Shown: positions 24,554 to 37,475, counted from the stretch's first letter. The stretch: 64,000 nt of DNA from Hyperoplus lanceolatus (GCA_026929865.2 CM049409.1:7595452-7659451); one strand, 5' to 3'. Notes: generated from the letters alone by a model not told the origin. Numbers and translations are program-made.

Positions 24554-27539
24554 ATGAGCAACACAACTGATGGGATAAATTATCATGAAAGTCTGGAGTT
24601 ATTAGCTAATATTTACGAGGAACCTACATCATCGGACCCAAATGACATTATTGACCCAGACAATCATTTCTACAATAGAGGGAATAGAGACTGTCATTAC
24701 CATACAGAGGATCAATTCATCAGTTGCTTTCAATCAATTGGGAAATTGTGCATCATTCATTTTAATAGCAGAAGTCTCTACACATATTAAGGATTATTAA
24801 GGATTATGTACAGAAATTCCCCAACCCGTTCAACATCATTGCAGTGTCATAAACATGGATTAAGGAAGGCAAATGCATGGACTTTGAATTTAAGGGTTAT
24901 AAACTGGTTTGTGTCAACAGAATTAACAAGAGAGGGGGAGGAGTGGCCCTTTTCGTTGATGAAAATATAAGGTTTGAAATCGTAAATAACATGTGCGCTG
25001 CAATTGATAACCTAATGGAATGTGTAACTATTGAAATCCAAATGAAAGGTAAATGTTTAATTATCAGCTTTGTGTACAGAACACCCGATTCAAAAATGGA
25101 AGACTTTATAGAATATGTGGGAGAATTATTTTCTAAGGCAAATCAAAAGAAGATATTTATCTGTGGGGATACAAACATTGATTTACTTAATAATACTCCA
25201 CTGACTGCTGAATTTGTAAATACACTGAATGTCATGGTCCTGCAGCCCTTAATTACAAGGCCAAGCAGGATTACAATAAATAGTGCCATGTTAATAGACA
25301 ACATATTTACAAATGTTATGGGGGATGAAATAGATAGTGGACTCTTGATAAATGACATAAGCTACCATTTACCTGTATTTGCTATGTACGATTGGAAACA
25401 TAAGTTGCAAATTAGACCAAACAAAGAAGTATATGTTAGGTTGGAAACTGAGGAGAGGATAGATGCACTGAAAAATGATTTATTGTCCCAAAATTGGGAC
25501 TCTGTATACAAGGAGAAGGATGTTAATGTAAGTTTTGAATTATTCCTGCAGATATTTCAAAGGTTGTATGAAAAAAAATGTCCACTTAAAAAAGGGCCTT
25601 TAAGCAAAGACAGAATAAACAGTGGCTAACTAAATCCTTGAAAAATGCTTGTAAAAAAAATACATTGTACAACAGATTCATAAAAGCAAGGACACTACAG
25701 GCTGAGTTAAAATATAAAACCTATCGTAACAAGCTAAATATCATTCTCAGAGACTGTAAAAAAAAATATTTTTGTAAGCTTTTAGAAACAAATGCAAATT
25801 ACCCAAAACAATTGTGGGACATAGTAAACACAGTGTTAAGAAATGACAGCAAAATACATAATTATCCTCAGTATTTCCATGAAAATAACGTTAAGTTTGA
25901 AAACATGAATACTGCGGCGAATAAACTAAACAAATTTTTTGTTATGGTTGGACCGAATTTGGCTATGGGTATCCGTGACAGGTGTTTGGAGGAGTCTTGG
26001 AAAAAGGAAGAGTCTCTTCAACACTCCATGTTTTTAAAGCCAGTCAAGGCCAACAAGATTAATGAGATTTTACTCGGAATGCAAGCAAATACCTCGAGAC
26101 TTGCTGGGGCTTCACATGAAAATAATAAAATCAGTGCAAGAAAGTATTCTTCAGCCTTTAACACATATTTGTAACTTATCTTTTCAAACAGGAATTTTTC
26201 CTTGTAGCATGAAAGTAGCTAAGGTTATACCATTACATAAGAATGGAGATGAACATTAATTTACAAATTATAGACCAGTCTCAATTTTACCACAATTTTC
26301 TAAAATTTTGGAAAAGTTATTTAACAATAGATTAGATGATTTCATTAATAAACATGAAATTCTTTATAACAGTCAATTTGGCTTTAGAAAGAATCATTCC
26401 ACAGCGCTGGCCTTGGCAGAATCGGTAGAAATTATTAGTAATGCTATAGATCACAAATTGTACTCTATAGGAATTTTTATAGACCTCAAAAAAGCTTTCG
26501 ACAATATATATGGCATTAGAGGTATAGCACGGGACTGGGTCAGAAGTTATTTACAGGGCAGGAAACAATTTGTGAAATTAGGGGAGATCACATCGACATG
26601 CTTAGATATTGTTTGTGGGGTCCCTCGGGTCAATTTTAGGGCCGAAATTATTCCTGCTTTACATAAATGATATATGTAAAGTTTCGAAGGTCTTAAAGTT
26701 AATTTTATTTGCTGATGACACAAACATCTTCTATTCGGGGAAAGATCTGAATGATATGGTTGAGATTGTAAGCATTGAATTGACTAAGTTACATGGGTGG
26801 TTAAACCGAAATAAGTTATCACTAAATTTAGAAAAAAATAAATTTATGATGTTTGGTAGGAGAGCAGCAGATGTCTCCGTGAAAATCCAGGTAAATGGGA
26901 TAGATATTAAAAGGGTCAAGCAACACAAAGTCCTAGGGGTAATAATTGATGATAAGTTAAGTTGGAAACCACAAGTTAGCCATCTTAGGGGCAAAATAGC
27001 CAGGAGTATTTCTATACTTTGGAAATCACAACATTTTTTCAATCAAAAGGCCTTACTTGTATTATACTGGAGTTTAGTTTCCCCACATCTGCATTACTCT
27101 GCCGAGGTGTGGGGAAACACTTACAAAGGTAAATTGCACCCCTTGGAGATCCTTCAAAAAAAGGCATTAAGAATTATATACCAAGCAACTTACAGGGCAC
27201 ACACTAATAACTTCTTTATTGAAGGTAGAATTCTCAAATTACGGGACGTAGTAAATTACCTCACCGTACAAATGATGTACAAGGCTTAAAAAAACCCTTC
27301 CTGTCAGTTTACAAGCAATGTTTGAAGAAAGAGGAGTTTCGCATGATTTAAGAAGAAAAAGAAGATTCACAGAGAAAAATATACGGACCACACTTAAATC
27401 ATTTTCGATTTCTGTAAAGGGTATTAAATTATGGAATGAACTTGATGAAGATATCACAGGGAGTTGCAGTTTGCACAATTTAAAAAAAAATTATGTCTCA
27501 AAAATTATGGAAAATTATAGACTGAAAGCGGAGCACTAA
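24554..27539 (+). pseudogene. LINE ORF2 (AP endonuclease plus reverse transcriptase), broken
   Basis: ORF2 would nick target DNA and copy LINE RNA at the nick. The ATG at 24,554 opens a frame reaching the first endonuclease motif (HFNSRSL, about 24,757) and stopping at 24,790. The endonuclease continues at 24,877-25,629 with GGGVALFV, FVYRTPDS, GDTNIDLL and IDNIFTN. Its final motif reads SYH where the family has SDH, so the catalytic Asp appears lost. RT pieces lie at 25,638-26,174, 26,062-26,259 (TAA at 26,257), 26,308-26,670 and 26,609-27,289. They carry GFRKNHST, motif A IDLKKAFD (26,479), motif C FADDTNIF (26,708) and LGVIIDDKLSW. Motif B (PQG...ILGP) is crossed by a frameshift near 26,630. 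A gap of several residues after KAFDN lies in frame. The C-terminal piece is 27,318-27,539. Confidence 0.85.
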
Positions 27540-27952
27540 TAAGCGGAATAATAGGTGAATGGCACCATCATAACATTATTGTAACGAAAAATAGAGGTCA
27601 GCAGGAATGAAATCAGTGCAAGAAAGTATTCTTCAACCTTTTTGGGTTTGAAAACTTTTGCAGATGTGTTTAGACTACCAGATAATGACATTGAAAAGGC
27701 CACAATAAAAGGGCAAAACAAACTTTGCATTAACATCATCAAAAACAAAAAAAAAACAACAACAAAATTGTGTGTTTTCTTTCTTTTTTACTTTTCTTTT
27801 CTGTAACAGTAAATGTGTATCTGAGTCTGAATCTGATGAAAATGGGGGCGGGACTCGTTAAGCCTTAGGCTTCTTCCGTCACCCGTCGGACAACACAAAG
27901 TAAGATGTATGATGTGAAAGAGATAATTGTGTATTGTGTGGAATTGTCCGAA
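27540..27952 (+). other. LINE 3' UTR
   Basis: GGGGGCGGGACTCGTTAAGC and CTTTTGCAGATGTGTTTAGA are shared with the shorter copy at 30.2-30.6 kb, which defines this as element sequence. Bases 27,611-27,640 match ORF2 bases 26,129-26,158 at 29 of 30 positions. Confidence 0.75.
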
Positions 27953-28000
27953 AGAATAAAATAAATAAATAAAAAATAAATAAATAAATAAAATAAATCC
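27953..28000 (+). repeat. LINE tail, (AATAAA/TAAA)n
   Basis: Imperfect AATAAA and TAAA units terminate the LINE, a microsatellite-like tail as in CR1/L2-group elements rather than a plain poly(A). Confidence 0.85.
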
Positions 28001-28581
28001 ATCCATTCATCATAAGAAGGGGGCATAATTACTTTGACGTCTGCTAATAATCAGGTCAGATGAAATAGAGCTTGACTTGATCAAAACCAATATAGAGCCT
28101 CATTTGTAACACACATGCTCCATGCATCGCCCTACATAAAGCGGACCCTGCAGCGCATAGCTTAATGCTGTCATTTTGAGAGACAGTTCAGTCTTGTGAA
28201 ATGCATGCATTGTACCATACAACTTCCACAAAAAAAACCTGTGCTATTGAAATCCTTTGGGGCGGTGTTTTTGTCTGGTTGCAGGTGATTAAAGTGTCAA
28301 GCACATTGCTGAGAAGAAACCTTGATCTATTCTTTTTAATTTTAATTTCAGAATGTTTGGAAGGATATGGCACTAACTTGACTTTGTTCTTAACCTGTTG
28401 TTAGTCCCTGCCATTCATTCACTTCAACCTTAAGCCTCCGCTGCTTACTTTCAGTTTTTCGCCGTGCTTGATGTTTTCAACCAGAAATAATTGAATACAT
28501 GTTTTGACTTAAAATAACAAAACGTACTGGACACACAACTATGTATTGTGTTTGGGAAGCTGCAAGTTGAAATATCTGAAC

Positions 28582-28589
28582 CTCACTAA
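28582..28589. repeat. Target-site duplication, left copy (CTCACTAA)
   Basis: An exact duplicate lies at 29,287-29,294, on the far side of the MITE. Confidence 0.9.
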
Positions 28590-29286
28590 TAGGGGTGGGT
28601 AAAAATATCGATTCTCCGATGCATTGCGATTCTCTCTCGAACGATTCCGAATCGATTCATAAAAGTTAATAATCGATTCATTTAAAAAAAATAATAAAAT
28701 AAAATCAACTAGTATTTAATATTAGTATTTCCTGCGCCACTGCGCATGCACACCACACAAGTGCGAGTTGTTAAAAGTGGCGACAAAAGGGCAGAGAGCA
28801 GCAAACCCATATCACCTGCACTGGCTTTGTCTGTTTACGTTTTTGTATGAGAGCTGAATTCCAATAAAGCACTTTTTTTCACTTTTGTACACCTTATACT
28901 GGTATTGTGCTAATGTTTTATTTGTTACCAGAAATTAAGGCACCTGGTTCTTATGTGTTATTATTGTTCAAAGATGTCATGTGAGAAAGAAATAAATACT
29001 GTACATGATTTAAATACATTACATTTAATACAGCACTGTCAATTTAGTATTGTGCTGATGTTATCTTACAATTTCCAAGAGGAGAGAGTTATACCATGGC
29101 TGTTTGTTCACAAGGCATACAATTAAATAGATAATTATTTAAATTAAATTTTAATTATTTTACTCTTTCTTGTGTATTTCTACTTGATACTGAATCGATA
29201 TCGAAGCATTTCAATCGATATCGAATCGAATCGTGACTTAATGAATCGAAATCGAATCGCGAGATACTTGACAATACCCAGCCCTA
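28590..29286. mobile_element. hAT-type non-autonomous element with 8-bp target duplication
   Basis: A 697-bp element. The left end is TAGGGGTGGGTA and the right end read inward is TAGGGCTGGGTA (11 of 12), flanked by the exact 8-bp duplication CTCACTAA. Subterminal regions on both sides are packed with ATCGATTC/GAATCGA repeats (28,607-28,682 and 29,190-29,263), possible transposase-binding repeats. The centre (about 28,725-28,990) includes CACTGCGCATGCAC and a weak polyadenylation-like AATAAAG, perhaps a remnant of the parent element. No transposase frame. Duplication length and termini point to the hAT superfamily. Confidence 0.88.
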
Positions 29287-29294
29287 CTCACTAA
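29287..29294. repeat. Target-site duplication, right copy (CTCACTAA)
   Basis: An exact match to 28,582-28,589. Confidence 0.9.
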
Positions 29295-30169
29295 TATGAT
29301 AGTTGAATTGCCCTCGCTTGTTTGCCTCTGGACAAACTGGTGGAGAGTTGATTGGGAAAGTGAGAGAGTCACGAGTGGTTAGGCCAGTCAATTAGGGCTA
29401 CCTTCACCTAATCAACCTCACTTTTATAATGGTAGACACTTGCAGAGACTTAAATACCATGGTACATGGAACGGCAATTAGTGATGAGACTCCACTGCAG
29501 GCCTTCCAGCTTGAATATCATAAATGTAGTTGGCCGCTGGTGAAACATATAATTAGATTGTCTTTTTTTCCCAGAAGAGGAAGACCCATGTCTGCAGGAA
29601 TGGCACAGAATTGTTTCTCAACAAAGTGACAAACAAGGCACATAACAATTTGTTTAGCTGTTTCTGTCTGTTACCCTTCATTGATATGAGAAACTTGGTC
29701 AATGAGTGCCCAGTAATAGTAATCGTTGTGTTCTATAGTAGTGAATGATGCAAAGTGTGTTCCTGTAATCTGTATTAGCAAGTAAGCCAATTCAGATCAC
29801 ATCAGAATAACTTTTAGCAGTGGCCAAATGGGTGAGGAACAACCACTCTCTCAAATCAGTCCTCCTTCAATACTTAATCTGAATGCAGAAGATGTTTTCA
29901 CACACACGTGTGCTTGTTATCGTGGAGGAAGGGCTATGGTCAATAGTCAATTTTAACAATGCCTGTGTTATAATCAGTGGTGGAGATGGCCACACTTGTT
30001 GAACCCTATTGGGTGGGGAGTTGACACTGGAAAACAACCTATGTCTGGAGAAAAAAACCGCTAAGACATGGATGTTTGACCTGAATGTTTTTCTTATTGA
30101 TTTTTTTTTCATGACCATTAGAGCTACAAAAAAGATGGCAGAGGTAATTTTATTCTATACACATACAGT
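29295..30169. other. Unassigned non-coding DNA
   Basis: Unique-looking sequence between the hAT MITE and the short LINE copy. No gene recognised. Confidence 0.45.
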
Positions 30170-30592
30170 GTGTGTTCAGAACACCCGATTCAAAAATGGT
30201 AGACTTTCTCTGACTGAAGAATTTGTAAATACACTACATGTTTTGGGACTGTAGCCGAGGTCAGCAGACACACTGACTGTTTTGAATACTTTTGCAGATG
30301 TGTTTAGGCTACTAGAGAAGAAATGGACAAGGCCATATCTGAATTGTCACAGGCAGAGAGGAAATTAGAGACCTAAAATTATCTGTGTTTTAGAATGATT
30401 CTTCTTAAAAAAAAAAGAAAAAAAAATTTCTAACTGTAGTAGCTGTGTATCTGAATCTTATGGCAGTGGGGGCGGGACCCGATAAGCCTTTGGCTTCTCC
30501 TGCTTCCCTTCGGACGATAACACAAAGTAATATGTATGAATATGCAATGAGAAAATTATGTATTGTGTGTAATTGTCCGGAATAATAATTAA

Positions 30593-30635
<43 letters not shown>

Positions 30636-30640
30636 ACAGT
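30170..30640 (+). mobile_element. Internally deleted copy of the same LINE family
   Basis: Bases from about 30,176 match the endonuclease region at 25,077 (AGAACACCCGATTCAAAAAT). The sequence then jumps to the equivalent of 25,200 (GAATTTGTAAATACACT) and then to the 3' UTR equivalent of 27,595 (GAGGTCAGCAG, CTTTTGCAGATGTGTTTAG). It ends with the same GGGGGCGGGAC 3' block and a (TAAA)n tail at 30,588-30,637. Most of the endonuclease and all of the reverse transcriptase are missing. It lies in the same orientation about 2.2 kb after the larger copy. The exact 5' end is not resolved. Confidence 0.8.
30588..30637 (+). repeat. (TAAA)n tail of the short LINE copy
   Basis: About twelve near-perfect TAAA units. 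Confidence 0.9.
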
Positions 30641-33600
30641 ATTAAGAGCAGTACCTAATATAGCTTGCAAAAGCTTGTTCTGTTGCTATTCTCTGCTCTG
30701 CTTCTCTCATGCTGTCCTCCACTTCATTGCTCTCCCCTCCATTGAATAAGGTCTCCCCAGTTCTCTATTCACGGTAATATGGTTAGCACACTACTGACTG
30801 ACAACTCTTATTGTAGAGTCCAGACTATTAATGTGCAAAACTCATGACGATCTAAAAATTCCTACCCTAGGGTTTTTTTGTGGAAAATCAAAGAACAGGT
30901 TTCCCCTTGTGACTAACAACTAAAAAAAAGTATGTGAAGAAAAACTTTCACTGGAAATGTTCACAGGATGTGTTCTAAGCTTAGCTATTTATTTAAGTGC
31001 CGAAAAAGGAAATTATAAATTTCCATCGTGGACATAAACAGGTAAAAAGACACGATAAAAAAAGCTGACGCAAGAAATCTCAAAATTGTTACCAGGGCAA
31101 TTCAACCTGAGGTGAAGATTTGTCTCCTCGTCGTTTCTGTAATTGTCATTCTGAAGCATGTGTCAAGGTTTCCTCTTTGTGAAAAATGTATTTCAACTTA
31201 TAAGCACCGCAGTACAGTTTGGAGTTAAGGAAAAAATATCCACTACCTCATTATATTTTTCTCTCTGTGCTAGCGATAATCACCGTGGTCCCTACTAGTC
31301 CACACTTCTTTTCCCTTATTCTGACATTTTATATCAAATATTTTCATTAATCCAGCCTAGCAAGGAGCTGAGAACACTGTTTGAACATGACAGGCTCAAG
31401 GGGATGAGAAGAAACAGGCTTTTAATGAAGAGGACAAGGTTGCTAGCTTGGGAATATGAACACCATGCAAAGAGTGGGAATTACTTCTGTGTCACTTTGA
31501 AGTTAATGTGAGAGGCTCAATTAAATTGGGCTGCACTTTGCTCTGTTTAGCAGAAATCCTTAACCTTGTGTGTAAAGAGCCTTCCCATGTGCCCCAGACT
31601 TCAGTGTTTATGCAACCTGTTTCACACTCTGCGTGATGAGGAATATGGTGTTTTTATTGCATTTGGGATATGACGCTCTTGGTTGATAGAAGCGTGTAAA
31701 TGGACATGGTCATGGCCCATTACCTCACCAGTGAGTGCCAGTAAATTCAATAGAGGAAATTAGTTTTTGATTCAGTGAAATAAGTGAATTTGTTTCTCCA
31801 TATGTAAGGGAAAAACACGTTTCCTTGCTACAGGGATTGCAAATGAAGCTTGCCAGAAAAGTCTGCTTCATGCTTTCCACACAAGCCAAAAATATGATTT
31901 TAAAACCCACATGATCACAAGACGGTAACCTCACAGAAAGTCATGATAAAAGTGCATAGAACATGATACGCATCCTTTTCAGGGAATGTATTATTTTCAG
32001 AGAACTTACATCGTAGAATAAATCAGGGGCAATATATGTATTTCTGACTAACGATAGGTGCTCCCACTCAGCGATTCAGCCCGATTCCACATGATAACTC
32101 GACAGATTTTCAGATATCGCCGCTCAAGCTTTTTCCTGAAAAAAAAACATGTTACGATATACATTTATTTAATTAAACATCAGCTCTATTTCTATCAGAA
32201 TGATATCTTGTGTATGTCATGCAGTTGACTGAAATCTCTGCTTTGTATGAAACACACATACTTTGTATTACATTCTGTAAGTGTATGCAGAGTCAGACTC
32301 AAGACCACACTCTGAAAAAGGTTCGGGGATGACTGGAGACGAAAAATGTCAGAGAGACATAATGTGCTCTGCAAATTCTCGATTATTCAAACTATATACT
32401 CCCAGTTGATCTCAAGGCTGAATTTTCTTTGGATAGGATTAATAAAAGTGTATTAACAATAAGTTCTAGCATATGAACAATGACCTATGGACAGATTTGT
32501 TTTGCTTCAATTTCAGTAACCATTTGGGTCACAGTGTTCCACTTTGTACAATTCGTGATTCATTGGTCATTGTATTTCATTAAATCACCAGTAGTAGCAC
32601 AAAGAACAAAGTTTTTTTTATGACAAAAGTCGGTAAGACATCTGCCATGTTTTGTCATGTATTTTGTTTGATTCTTGGGAGTTACGCATCAGTGATTCAT
32701 TTTTAACAACAAAAACCTCTTGGCAGTGGACTTCTTGATGTTAGTAGTCAATCGCTGCTGCTTTCAATGTAGTTCATGTGAAAACTTCTGGAAGTCACAT
32801 TCCCACTTTTCCTATTTGCCATTTATGACTTAACCGGATGAGGCAAGGATGTTTATTACCAAAAATACATTTAAGTCCGTGTATGTGTGTGTTTCTATTG
32901 TGACCATGTTACTTCTAAACTAAAAACCCACATTTTCATTAGTAGATAAATCTCATTATTGTATAAGCCTCATGTGTATTGTTCTGTGTATTTTCTGTAC
33001 TTATTACTAACTTCTGCTCTGAGGAGGCACGTCCCCTTAGAGGAGACAAAATCAAAACCGTTTGCCAGAATGTGATGTCCTCTGGTCTAATCCTTTTCCC
33101 CACTGCACCTTACGAATTCTCTCCTGACAACTCCGATAACACCAGACGCTGGAGGGCTATTTATACTCCAAAATTGCCGTTTGCATCCGAAAGCCAGTTG
33201 GCGAGCTTCATCGGCGGCCTCATAACAACCACAACAGGGGCCTCATGCAAATATTTCCTCAAGTTGGACAGTGCATTCATTCAGCAGGCGGGCCGGGGGA
33301 GCCAATGGCTGAGTAACCTTGCGTTCCATCATGAAGGTTATCACTTTCCAGAGCAGTGTTAGAATGTCTTCTAGGTGCGATGACAATTTCACGACCAATT
33401 ACGCTCGCCCTCTCTCATCGCCATTTTGACAATGCTGCCCTAGATGAAGTTGAGGATTTTTACTCTTGGAAGCATGGTGAACTTTGCTGGCCCTCATCCT
33501 ACTTAACATTCAGGCAAAAAGAGCTGCACCTATACTGTTAAATAAACTGCCTTTGAACAATGTTATCACTGGATGCTCCTGAATATAGCTTGTACAGTAT

Positions 33601-36600
33601 ATTCAGAAACGATAAGTGATGATGCTGATGGATGAGCAAATAGGTGGAAAATAAGGGATTCTGGTGCCATTGCAGGCTTCCATGCCACAGGCTGTCAACC
33701 TGCCAGCGCTCAACCCCAAACCTCCAGAGATTGCATACAGACGTCAACACATTCATACACGTATCAAACAGGCCTCATGGTGGTGTGCATACAATGTGCT
33801 GCTGATGGAATTATTTATAATTAGATAAAGCCCATAGAAACCACACAGACTGCAGGAGGCTTTGTGCAATTTGAAGTGTGGTTCACACATGTATATTAGT
33901 TTAAAATCTCTTTTAACTTGTCCCAGGATCTCTTTAAGCTAAACAGGAACATTGATGAAAAAATATTTATTCCCCTAAACTCCATAAGAAGTCTATTTCT
34001 TTGACTACTGAAGCAATAAACTTTCTTATTTGTCTTCATACTGTCTTACCAGATCAAGAGGTCCCAGAGGGGAAACAACCTTGTTATGTTTCTTCTCATC
34101 TGAGGGATGGAAATTCAGCCCACAAAGCATACATAGTGAGCTTAGCCTTTATCAAAGAAACATATGACAGTGGCATTTGAGAAAGTGCCACGTTGCACTT
34201 GTTTGCACCTTTAAGGCTGACGATAAAGAGGCTTCCTTTTCTGCCTGAGGCTTCATTAATGGTTGTCTGAATGTGAAAAGGGCGGCAGAGTTTTTTAATG
34301 GTACTCAGCAGGATTGTGCGCTAGCCATACACACCTTGTGATCTAAGTAAATTAGCTGTGAAATGTGGAGTTGTGCTGATGTCAGGTTTTAATTGAAGAT
34401 GTCTTTTCCTCCCTTCCAAGGTGGGTTAATAATGTACGCAGATTATTTTTTTTACATAACCAAATAGCGCATGACAGCCCCCCCTGGTATTAGAAGGTAA
34501 ATCATAGATCATACTAGTAATTTGTATGAGTGAAAATTACAACACATTCATTCACTTGGTCTGCTCGAGTCAGCCTTTTTCAGGGTTGCTGTATAGGCTG
34601 GAGTCCTTCTCAGAATATATTGCCAGTCCACCCTATTACAAATATACAGTATAGATTTTTTTTCTTCTGTATCCGACACAAAGTCCATTTTCTGTTCTCC
34701 TGTTCCCCTAAACGTGTTCCACATTTGGCAGCTTGTGTTTGTTGCCTTTATTGTTCAGTATGACAATTTGACATATCATGCTGGCTTATTCATGTTTTCC
34801 TTTGTGACATGAAGTTCATAGGTTAGAAGCAGTCCAGTGCAAGAAAAATCTCTGTGGTCTTTTTTATGTTCATAGTTTTCCTGTAATCGATTGTCATTTG
34901 CAGAACCTGCAGTGAAAAAATCTGGGCCACCTAGGGAAAGTCCACCAATGCCTGAAGGAGCAATCAATAGCCAGCGTTATTTTTTGATGTTGCTGGAAGT
35001 CCTTTTGGTGGGAAAAATCTCTACATGCTCTCTATGTTAAAAGTCATATAATGCGATTCACATAAAGCACCAGTTTTATTCTAGAGTTGACCAGAATAGG
35101 GCACAGCACCACATTTAATAGATGTACATCTAACTTCTGTGACTGTTTTATTTAGCAGGTCAAATCAAGCTCTTGTTATAGCATGTACGTACAAGCTGTA
35201 ATCGTAAAATGGGGACACCGGCATATGGACACCTCACAGTGCTGCTGGCTTTGTAATAGTTGGATGAAGCCTTTTTTTCGAAACAGTCGTGGTCTTTCAT
35301 TTCACAGCAAAGTAAGGTCAACGATAATTATAATTACTATTAACATAATCACTGCCCAGTAAGTGATAATTTTGTTCCTATGGTTATTGAAATCCACTTA
35401 TTATGCATTTCAAATGGCCCCACATGAAATTCAAAAGACTATTCATCTGTTCATGAAAGGGAAATTCAATGCACTCTCTAATAATGAAATTATACCCAAT
35501 GTAAGGCGATGCCTACAGAGACTATTGCAGCTGCCATATTATCTTCACCAGGTGATCCTTTTCAAATGTTTTTCAATAGTGAACAATTATATTTATTTTT
35601 GCATTTGAGAGATTTAAGATTTGAAAGCCACACTAACTTTGAGACGCTACAGTAAAGCACAGTTGTTTTTAGCGAATGCTCGCCATGACAATTCTAACAT
35701 GCTGATGTTTTCGTAGGCATTATGTGTACCATGTTCAGATCCAAGCATGGTACAAAAAAAAGAAGCTTATTAGCATCGAAAAAGAAAGTATGTGAATGTG
35801 GTATTAGGTTACAAGTTTTGGAAAAAGTAAAATATTGACCTGATAATTGAGATATTGTGCCCTCAAACTAAAAAATATGTAAAGCTCATAGTGGTGCTAT
35901 AGAATAAAGACCATGAATGTCTGTTTAATATTTCAATACAGGGCATTCAGTAGTTGTTTAGATACTGTACATCAATCTGGGCAAAAGTTATGAACTGCTG
36001 ACAGACATAGCTTTTCCCAGATCTGTGCCTCTAATAATAAACAGGTTGGACAAAAAGCCACAAACACAACACACAAGTGCCATCTTCCCAAACAAATGTA
36101 TCAGCCTGAAGAAAGGGGGTCCCTGGTGCAGAGATAAGGGACAGCACTAGTACCCCTTGTGTTCCCTGCCTGTTTCACAATCAGTACAGGCCAAGTGCGC
36201 CTGAGTAGAAGGAACATAAAGGTTCAAATAGACACCACGAAGGACTAACAGAGAGACTGTATAACATGCATTTATCTTTCAAATCACTCTTGGTTTACAT
36301 CGTAGCCTGGTTTCTCTGTGTTTTGTTTCTGCACATGTGCCACAGAGGTCATCATGTGTACTGGATGCAGGGAAGCAAAGCAGCATGACTTCCAGTAAAA
36401 GAGCCTTCCAGTGAAAAACAATGAATATCAATGAATTTCCCTCTTGATTCCTACTCTTCTTTGCAAGCCTTACCACACATCCTTTTAAATGTACATTATG
36501 TGTTTTATCAGGCAAATCATACATTATAAACTAGTGTTAGTGCTGAAGCTGGGAGTGAATAAATAGAAACATATGTATAACACCTTAACTGAAGAGTTTT

Positions 36601-36819
36601 TTTCTTGAAATTGAAAGCTCACACATTGTAATGCGGTTGCTTCCTCGACACTCTGTCAATGCCTTGATCTAATCTTGAAGGCAGCAAGTAACTGAGACCA
36701 TTGGCACAAACCGGAGCCCTCCAAATGTGTTCTCTGGACCCTGGAACACAGCCACCATTGATCATCGCTGTACTGAGAAAGATGTGATAAAAGTGAATAA
36801 ATTACATTAGTCTTTTCGG
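30641..36819. other. Unassigned non-coding DNA with weak repeat relics
   Basis: No supported gene. Near 34,575-34,640 the phrase CAGGGTTGCTGTATAGGCTG, then GGAGTCCTTCTCAG and TTGCCAGTCCACCC, resembles a decayed vertebrate repeat (GGCTGGAGCCTATCCCAGC...TTGCCAGTCCATC). Near 35,665-35,750 TCTAACATGCTGATGTTTTC and TGTGTACCATGTTCA resemble a fish repeat built on ACATGCTGATGTT. The higher-complexity stretch 33,000-33,540 holds a 127-codon frame with no recognised domain and is a candidate only for conserved non-coding sequence. Confidence 0.4.
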
Positions 36820-36827
36820 TAACACTT
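36820..36827. repeat. Probable target-site duplication, left copy (GTCTTTTC)
   Basis: It matches GTGTTTTC at 41,295-41,302 in 7 of 8 bases, directly outside both ends of the palindrome. Confidence 0.55.
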
Positions 36828-37125
36828 TACAATAAGGGTACATTAATTAATGGTTAGTTAATGCTTAATAAGGTTTAACTAACCATTAGTTAACTGTTAA
36901 CTAATGTGTCTAGTAAGCATTCACTAATGGTATTAATGTTAACTAAGGTATTAATTACTACATTATGTACTGTTTATAAATATCCTATATTAACCTTCGT
37001 TAACCCATTAATTATGCTTGAACTAACAGTTGATTAATATAATAATAAGCATTAATTAACTGTTAACAAATGTCATTTTTGTAACATTACTTAAGCATAA
37101 TTAACCATTTATTAATGCTCTTTGT

Positions 37126-37475
37126 GACCCTTATTGTAAAGTGGGAACCATTTATCCATTAAGTAACACTTAATAAATGCACACCAGTCTGAAATTACCC
37201 AATTATTACCATTTATTAATGAACTTTGTGACCCTTATTGTAAAGTGGGAACCATTTATCCATTAAGTAACACTTAATAAATGCACACCAGTGCTGAATA
37301 GGCATTACCCAAGTGTAATTAACCATTTATTAATGAACTTTGTGACCCTTATTGTAAAGTGAGAACCATTTCTCATGAATTAACACCTAATGAAGGAATA
37401 CTAGTGCTTATTGAGCATCACTTGAGCATAATTAACCATTTCTTAATGTTATTTGTGACCCTTATTGTAAAGTGG
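37126..37475. repeat. Four internal tandem units in the left arm
   Basis: ACCCTTATTGTAAAGTG recurs at 37,127, 37,231, 37,345 and 37,458, spacing about 104, 114 and 113. Each is the reverse complement of the terminal motif CACTTTACAATAAGGGT. Between them are AT-rich phrases such as AATTAACCATTTATTAATG. Confidence 0.85.

Larger units (their letters stand above)
23700..27999 (+). mobile_element. Nearly complete but inactive LINE, Jockey/CR1/L2 group
   Basis: A 4.3-kb non-LTR retrotransposon with the standard order: ORF1 with a coiled coil (23,745-24,534), ORF2 with an AP-type endonuclease followed by reverse transcriptase (24,554-27,539), a 3' UTR (27,540-27,952) and an AATAAA-rich tail (27,953-28,000). 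The 5' boundary is uncertain; about 23,640-23,740 could be 5' UTR. Both ORFs are broken by stops and frameshifts. No obvious target duplication was found. Clade below the Jockey/CR1/L2 group is not assigned. A shorter relative in the same orientation lies at about 30,170-30,640. Confidence 0.85.

Noticed and set aside
32979..33362. 127-codon frame MFCVFSVLITNFCSEEARPL...
   Set aside because: No recognised family and no splice sites of note. The surrounding complexity may instead reflect a conserved non-coding element.
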